In this document: positions 5,941 to 8,645 of the stretch, piece after piece
Layout: each line of letters opens with the position of its first letter
Numbering within the stretch: position 1 is the stretch's first letter
Source of the DNA: WANQ01 sp964448055
GTDB taxonomy: Archaea; Thermoproteota; Thermoprotei_A; Sulfolobales; WANQ01
Direction: 5' to 3'
DNA length: 8,645 nt
Assembly: GCA_964448055.1 (NCBI GenBank)
Contig: CAYUVB010000056.1
Location: forward strand, 1-8,645
The notes under the pieces: generated by a model
What the model was told of the DNA's origin: nothing
Seen by the model: only the letters and a program-made list of their open reading frames with translations
Database searches by the model: none
Made by a program: the position numbers and the translations under genes

Positions 5941-5980
5941 TCAAATTTAACATGTAGAACCTTTCTATTCTTTTCAATTA

Positions 5981-5990
5981 ATTTATAAGC
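5981..5990. promoter_or_regulatory. TATA element between the candidate RNA and the acylphosphatase operon
   Basis: ATTTATAAGC on the plus strand is placed to start a transcript near 6010, leading into the acylphosphatase gene. Its complement (CTTATAAAT) could also serve a minus-strand transcript starting near 5957 and running into the GC-rich block. A T-rich stretch at 5961-5975 could end a plus-strand transcript of that block. Confidence 0.4.
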
Positions 5991-6050
5991 TTATGTTATT
6001 AAAGAGTAAAACAAATATCTCAAGCACACCAGTGTACGTTTATGTACCAA

Positions 6051-6057
6051 GAGGTGA
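6051..6057 (+). promoter_or_regulatory. Ribosome binding site that fixes the acylphosphatase start
   Basis: GAGGTGA is a near-perfect archaeal Shine-Dalgarno sequence and lies 8 bases before the ATG at 6066. It falls inside any protein started at the upstream ATG at 6042, so 6066 is the better start. Confidence 0.6.
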
Positions 6058-6065
6058 ATACGGTT

Positions 6066-6371
6066 ATGGAGTCTAGGGATATCATTAGAGTTAGAATACG
6101 TGTATATGGTATTGTGCAAGGTGTAGGCTTTAGATATTATACTAAGATGCATGCTGATAGGCTGGGTGTGAAAGGATACGTTGAAAACAAGCCTGATGGT
6201 AGTGTAGAGGTAGTTGCGGAAGGTCCTAGGGATAAAGTGGAGAAGCTCTTAGAGATAGTACGTAGAGGTCCTCCTGCAGCTGTTGTTGAAAGAGTTGATG
6301 TTGAATACGAGGAGCCCAGAGGTGAATTTGATAGATTCTATATCAGATGGGGTGATAGATTCCTATGGTAA
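6066..6371 (+). CDS. acyP: Acylphosphatase
   Basis: This small cytoplasmic enzyme hydrolyses the carboxyl-phosphate bond of acyl phosphates. It is 101 residues long, slightly above the usual 90-100. The signature GIVQGVGFRYY (15-25) holds the phosphate-binding loop and the catalytic Arg23. The second signature GYVENKPDGSVEV (37-49) holds the catalytic Asn41. These residue numbers coincide with those of the classical animal enzyme when the ATG at 6066 is used. The upstream ATG at 6042 in the same frame would add eight residues but ignores the ribosome binding site. The last bases overlap the start of the next gene by seven bases, so the two are surely co-transcribed. A physiological partner for the enzyme cannot be inferred from the context. 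Confidence 0.92.
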   Translation: MESRDIIRVRIRVYGIVQGVGFRYYTKMHADRLGVKGYVENKPDGSVEVVAEGPRDKVEKLLEIVRRGPPAAVVERVDVEYEEPRGEFDRFYIRWGDRFLW

Positions 6372-6643
6372 ATGAGGGTAGAAGTGAAGTAACAATAAGG
6401 GTACGTGGAAAGAAAGGCGACTATTGGAGGTTCACTATAACATCCTGGCTATATGAGATAAAGGATATCCTAGAACAAGAATATAATATAAAAATAAGAA
6501 TAGTTGAAGAAGACGAGGACAGAAATTTACCAGCAATTTTCATAGGGGATATAGAGGTAGGCGAAGGAGTACCTGGTGAAGAAGGATATCTAATAGAGGT
6601 TTTAAAGAAAGCTTTAGATAAAATAATTGGTAGAATTGATTAA
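6365..6643 (+). CDS. Small cysteine-free protein with a thioredoxin-like look, unknown function
   Basis: The gene encodes 92 residues and starts inside the end of the acylphosphatase gene (7-base overlap), implying translational coupling. The order of elements resembles a glutaredoxin/thioredoxin-like fold. There is a first strand (VTIRVRG), a helix, then a second strand (KIRIVEEDED), then LPAIFIGDIEVGEG. That last segment looks like the cis-proline strand and following turn of such folds, and a C-terminal helix follows. However, the protein has no cysteine at all, so any redox role is excluded and the fold assignment is tentative. It is highly charged, has no signal peptide or membrane segment, and is probably cytoplasmic. 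I do not recognise a named family. Confidence 0.7.
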   Translation: MVNEGRSEVTIRVRGKKGDYWRFTITSWLYEIKDILEQEYNIKIRIVEEDEDRNLPAIFIGDIEVGEGVPGEEGYLIEVLKKALDKIIGRID

Positions 6644-6749
6644 ACATAACATTATCCCATAATTTTACCCCACTAAAGCTACATCAATACATAGCTTACT
6701 TAAGAGTTAAGAGTAAAGTACAATGGTAATTAACTAGTATTCAACGTTT

Positions 6750-6773
6750 TTACCCCCTAGATTACCCCCTATA
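6750..6773 (+). repeat. Tandem 12-base C-rich repeat in a promoter region (possible operator)
   Basis: TTACCCCCTAGA (6750-6761) is followed directly by TTACCCCCTATA (6762-6773), 11 of 12 bases identical. A degenerate third copy (TTACCCCACTA) lies at 6665-6675. The pair ends 17 bases before the ATG at 6791 and includes or abuts the TATA-like sequence at 6770-6775. Side-by-side copies with a period near one helical turn suggest a regulator binding site, but no regulator can be named. Confidence 0.4.
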
Positions 6774-6790
6774 TACGAGAGGGATTTAGT

Positions 6791-7174
6791 ATGGTTAGAA
6801 AAATCAGAGTACTAGGACTATGGGAAGGTCAACCTAAAGGTGATTTCCCAGTAGAAGCAGTTATGTCCAGACTTAAGGATTTACCTGATGCTGAATACTA
6901 TAGACTATCTAGTACACGTATACTTGCAATACTGTTAGCTGACGATGAAAACAGGTATGGTGTAGGCTTATTCTATTCAAACGAATATAAAGGTAGCTGG
7001 ATGCTACTATTACAGGATAGAGAGGACTGGGAAGCATTAAAGCATGTAGCAGAGGAGTACAAGGCAAAATATAATTCAAGCGAAAGTGAAGCATTAAACC
7101 GTGTACTAGTGTTCCTCAAAGAACATATAAAGAGTATACCAGGAGACGTAGACTTAGACCTATTTATAGAGTAA
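6791..7174 (+). CDS. Conserved-looking hypothetical protein
   Basis: The protein has 127 residues, is soluble and acidic, with no signal peptide, membrane helix or cysteine. It appears alpha/beta. A strand-rich first half includes ILAILLADD and YGVGLFYS, followed by a helix around DWEALKHVAEEYKAKY and a further helix before an acidic end (DVDLDLFIE). I do not recognise the family and see no catalytic motif. A ribosome binding site GAGGGA (6779-6784) lies 6 bases before the ATG, and the tandem C-rich repeat lies just upstream of that. Codon use resembles its neighbours. It forms a separate transcription unit, 147 bases after the acylphosphatase pair. Confidence 0.7.
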   Translation: MVRKIRVLGLWEGQPKGDFPVEAVMSRLKDLPDAEYYRLSSTRILAILLADDENRYGVGLFYSNEYKGSWMLLLQDREDWEALKHVAEEYKAKYNSSESEALNRVLVFLKEHIKSIPGDVDLDLFIE

Positions 7175-7246
7175 GGTTAAACAAGCTAATTGGTTATTAG
7201 ATAACAACATATATTATTTCTCCCCCAAAGTTTCTCATGAGATATA

Positions 7247-7255
7247 GGTATAAAC
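7247..7255 (+). promoter_or_regulatory. TATA box for the gene starting at 7291
   Basis: The sequence GGTATAAAC lies about 40 bases before the TTG at 7291. A transcript would start near 7276, leaving a short leader with the GAGGT site at 7277-7281. The palindrome TCTCATGAGA is next to it, just upstream. Confidence 0.35.
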
Positions 7256-7290
7256 TAAGAGATAATTGTTGCTTATGAGGTAAAATATAG

Positions 7291-7893
7291 TTGACGTATG
7301 TGTCAAGCAAGGAGGTATTAAATGTACGCATAGATTATCCTAAGAAAATAGCCATAACAGATAATGCCGTTCAATTCGATGTGCTAGTATTCTTTCCATA
7401 CGTTATTGATGCAGCTATAGTGGAAATAGTGGGTTTAGGTGAAGTATTTAGGGATATAGTGTATTATAGCGATATGGCTACAGTGATCATAGATTATGTT
7501 AACCCGCCATCAGGAGTACATGAATTCCGCTTAAGAATATACTCAAGGAATAGACTGGTGTATGAGGGATTTTTTAACGTAGAATTTGTTGAAGACCCTC
7601 TAGGTATAACGATACTACAAGCAGATAATACAAAGGATACAACCTACAAGGTTAAGTGCATACTGGAGGTCTTAAATCCACCAGTAGAAGTATACATCGA
7701 AGCATCAGAATATGAGTCAACTATGCGTTATGAAAAAGTGTATGAATTTGAAGGAGAACTTAAGGATCGTAAAATATACGAGCTTAACCTAGGGTTAGTA
7801 GATCTGAATAAAGCTAGCTTGGAGGTAAATATAATATCATTCAAAGATGGACTTGAATGGCATAGAACCCTTATTTTGCCTGAACTAAGTTAA
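7291..7893 (+). CDS. All-beta hypothetical protein, possibly two Ig-like domains
   Basis: The protein has 200 residues and is rich in alternating hydrophobic and polar strands, with turns such as NPPSGVHEF and NPPVEVY. It reads as two beta-sandwich units of about 95 residues each (roughly 1-105 and 106-200), each with a strand pattern like immunoglobulin-like domains. There is no signal peptide or membrane segment, so it is predicted to be cytoplasmic. No family is recognised. The TTG at 7291 is used because GAGGT lies 9 bases upstream; a GTG at 7300 in frame would shorten the protein by three residues. The gene end overlaps the convergent gene by nine bases. Confidence 0.65.
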   Translation: MTYVSSKEVLNVRIDYPKKIAITDNAVQFDVLVFFPYVIDAAIVEIVGLGEVFRDIVYYSDMATVIIDYVNPPSGVHEFRLRIYSRNRLVYEGFFNVEFVEDPLGITILQADNTKDTTYKVKCILEVLNPPVEVYIEASEYESTMRYEKVYEFEGELKDRKIYELNLGLVDLNKASLEVNIISFKDGLEWHRTLILPELS

Positions 7894-8232
7894 AGGAAGT
7901 CTTAGTTTATCCTTAGCTTCATCGAGTAATAGTATTTTGTCTGATATCTTTTCGCCTAAGACCTTGGGGTCGTTAGCGAAAACGTAGTATCCAATAGGAC
8001 TGTATTCAAGATTAGTGCAGCTCCATGATCCCCTTAGTAAGCTTCCTATACTAACTTTAGCGTATAAGGCCCTAGCACCTTTCCATAGTCCGATAATGTA
8101 AACGTCATCGTTGTACTCTACTATAAGTATTTCACAATCCTCGTATGATTCTTTTCCACTAATATGCTTTATACGCGGAACCTTGAGCCTCTCTAATAAA
8201 ACCTCTTTAACCACTTCTACCCATGTCTCCAT
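7885..8232 (-). CDS. Hypothetical protein of 115 residues
   Basis: The small alpha/beta protein begins with an amphipathic helix (VEVVKEVLLERLK), then a pair of strands ILIVEYND and VYIIGLWKG, a further strand pair around YAKVSIGSLL and YYVFAND, and a C-terminal helix ending in LRLPLT. No membrane segment or known motif is visible. It has two cysteines, one near residue 33 and one in WSCTN. A longer form from a TTG at 8265 is possible. However, a GGTGA ribosome binding site (8241-8245) lies exactly 8 bases before the ATG at 8232, which decides the start. A TATA-like sequence on the minus strand lies near 8275-8281. The gene is convergent with, and overlaps by nine bases, the all-beta protein gene. 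Confidence 0.62.
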   Translation of the reverse strand: METWVEVVKEVLLERLKVPRIKHISGKESYEDCEILIVEYNDDVYIIGLWKGARALYAKVSIGSLLRGSWSCTNLEYSPIGYYVFANDPKVLGEKISDKILLLDEAKDKLRLPLT

Positions 8233-8349
8233 CCCGAGACTCACCCTAATGAGTAATTCACGCAAAGCTATTCCAGCATAAACTAACCCTAATACACCTA
8301 AAAGCTCATCCCTGTAAAATGAAGGATCCTATCTTGGAGATGAAGAAAT

Positions 8350-8645
8350 ATGGGGCGGGAAGAAGTTGCAAGAAGATTTTATAGTAAGTTAACGGTGTTA
8401 CCGTCTACACGCGTACTTGTGTCAATTCTTGCGTTCTACATTATATTACCTGGGCTAATAGTTTCAATAATTAATTCTAACCTTGTATTCATTTTAGCAT
8501 ATGTTCTTGGAGGTTTAACTTACATACTTATCCTCAACACCATGTTAAGAAATAAACCTCCATTTAATTTTAAGAGAATATTAGGATTAGCAACGTATAC
8601 TCTAACTATAGGACTCGTTATAGAATTGCTTGCAATACCATCTGG
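8350..8645 (+). CDS. Multi-spanning membrane protein (5' part, runs off right edge)
   Basis: An open frame starts at the ATG at 8350 and runs to the window end, giving 98 residues. A basic N-terminus (REEVARRFYSKL) is followed by hydrophobic segments at about residues 24-41, 46-64 and 79-96, with short polar loops and a basic loop (RNKPPFNFKR) between the second and third. This predicts an inside N-terminus and at least three helices. The layout, with a short polar N-terminus including a Leu-Pro-Ser step before helix 1, faintly recalls the archaeal DUF2070 family, but the evidence is weak. A GGAGATGA-type ribosome binding site lies about 8 bases upstream. It is divergent from the gene ending at 7885. 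Confidence 0.62.
   Translation, partial: MGREEVARRFYSKLTVLPSTRVLVSILAFYIILPGLIVSIINSNLVFILAYVLGGLTYILILNTMLRNKPPFNFKRILGLATYTLTIGLVIELLAIPS

Noticed and set aside
5870..5945. A second, intron-containing or split tRNA-Leu on the minus strand
   Set aside because: TCGGG and CCCGA plus the following nine bases look like a tRNA-Leu anticodon stem with an insertion, but there is no T arm with TTC, no D arm and no acceptor stem on either side.
5735..5977. N-terminal extension of 81 residues on the methyltransferase (frame open to 5977)
   Set aside because: It is low-complexity (PPPHPPP), unlike Trm9-type proteins, and runs through the GC-rich hairpin block. The ATG at 5734 sits just before the conserved N-terminal helix.
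6042..6065. Acylphosphatase start at the upstream ATG
   Set aside because: The strong GAGGTGA site at 6051-6057 lies inside this extension and is correctly spaced for the ATG at 6066.
8233..8265. TTG start adding 11 residues to the hypothetical protein on the minus strand
   Set aside because: A GGTGA site 8 bases before the ATG at 8232 lies within the extension and points to the shorter form.
1..8645. CRISPR arrays, insertion sequences or integrated elements
   Set aside because: No regularly spaced repeats, transposase or integrase genes, or terminal inverted repeats were found. The 14-base tRNA-Leu match at 5881 is too short and lacks the tRNA 3' end expected for an attachment site.

Overview
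The window looks like chromosome from a hyperthermophilic crenarchaeon, probably of the Desulfurococcales type (inference). The DNA is AT-rich, with heavy use of ATA, AGA and AGG codons. TATA-type promoters are visible. Several starts are preceded by GGTGA- or GAGGT-type ribosome binding sites and others use GTG or TTG. The tRNA-Leu gene stands out as a GC-rich island and encodes its CCA end. The protein families (archaeal PRTase, site-2-protease-like M50 peptidase, TldD, Trm9-like methylase, single C2H2 finger protein) fit this placement. No insertion sequence, phage gene or CRISPR array is visible.

Layout. Positions 1-197 (minus) hold the N-terminal part of an M50 membrane metallopeptidase. 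tRNA-Leu(UAG) lies at 477-564 (minus), followed by a purine-type phosphoribosyltransferase at 643-1317 (minus). Positions 1642-2478 (plus) carry a small multi-spanning membrane protein and a winged-helix regulator; both reading frames are broken by apparent one-base indels. After a strong hairpin (2478-2537) comes a C2H2 zinc-finger protein. It converges with a membrane-anchored NYN/PIN-type ribonuclease on the minus strand (2984-3601). A divergently transcribed TldD-family protein (3756-5027) follows, and its stop overlaps that of a convergent Trm9-like tRNA methyltransferase (5024-5734, minus).

Upstream of the methyltransferase, 5801-5940 is an unusually GC-rich segment that folds into several hairpins. 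It carries 14 bases exactly complementary to the tRNA-Leu encoded in this same window, and I treat it as a candidate non-coding RNA. Next come an acylphosphatase and an overlapping small cysteine-free protein with a thioredoxin-like look (6066-6643). Three genes of unknown function follow (6791-8232), the first behind a tandem C-rich repeat in its promoter. The window ends inside a multi-spanning membrane protein gene (8350 onward).

Functionally the window is mixed housekeeping: nucleotide salvage, tRNA and RNA metabolism (tRNA-Leu, Trm9-like enzyme, NYN nuclease, candidate RNA), and proteolysis (M50 peptidase, TldD). I see no obvious defence or mobile system. The most unusual items are the structured RNA locus, the membrane-tethered NYN nuclease, the altered zinc motif of TldD, and the frameshifted regulator/membrane pair.
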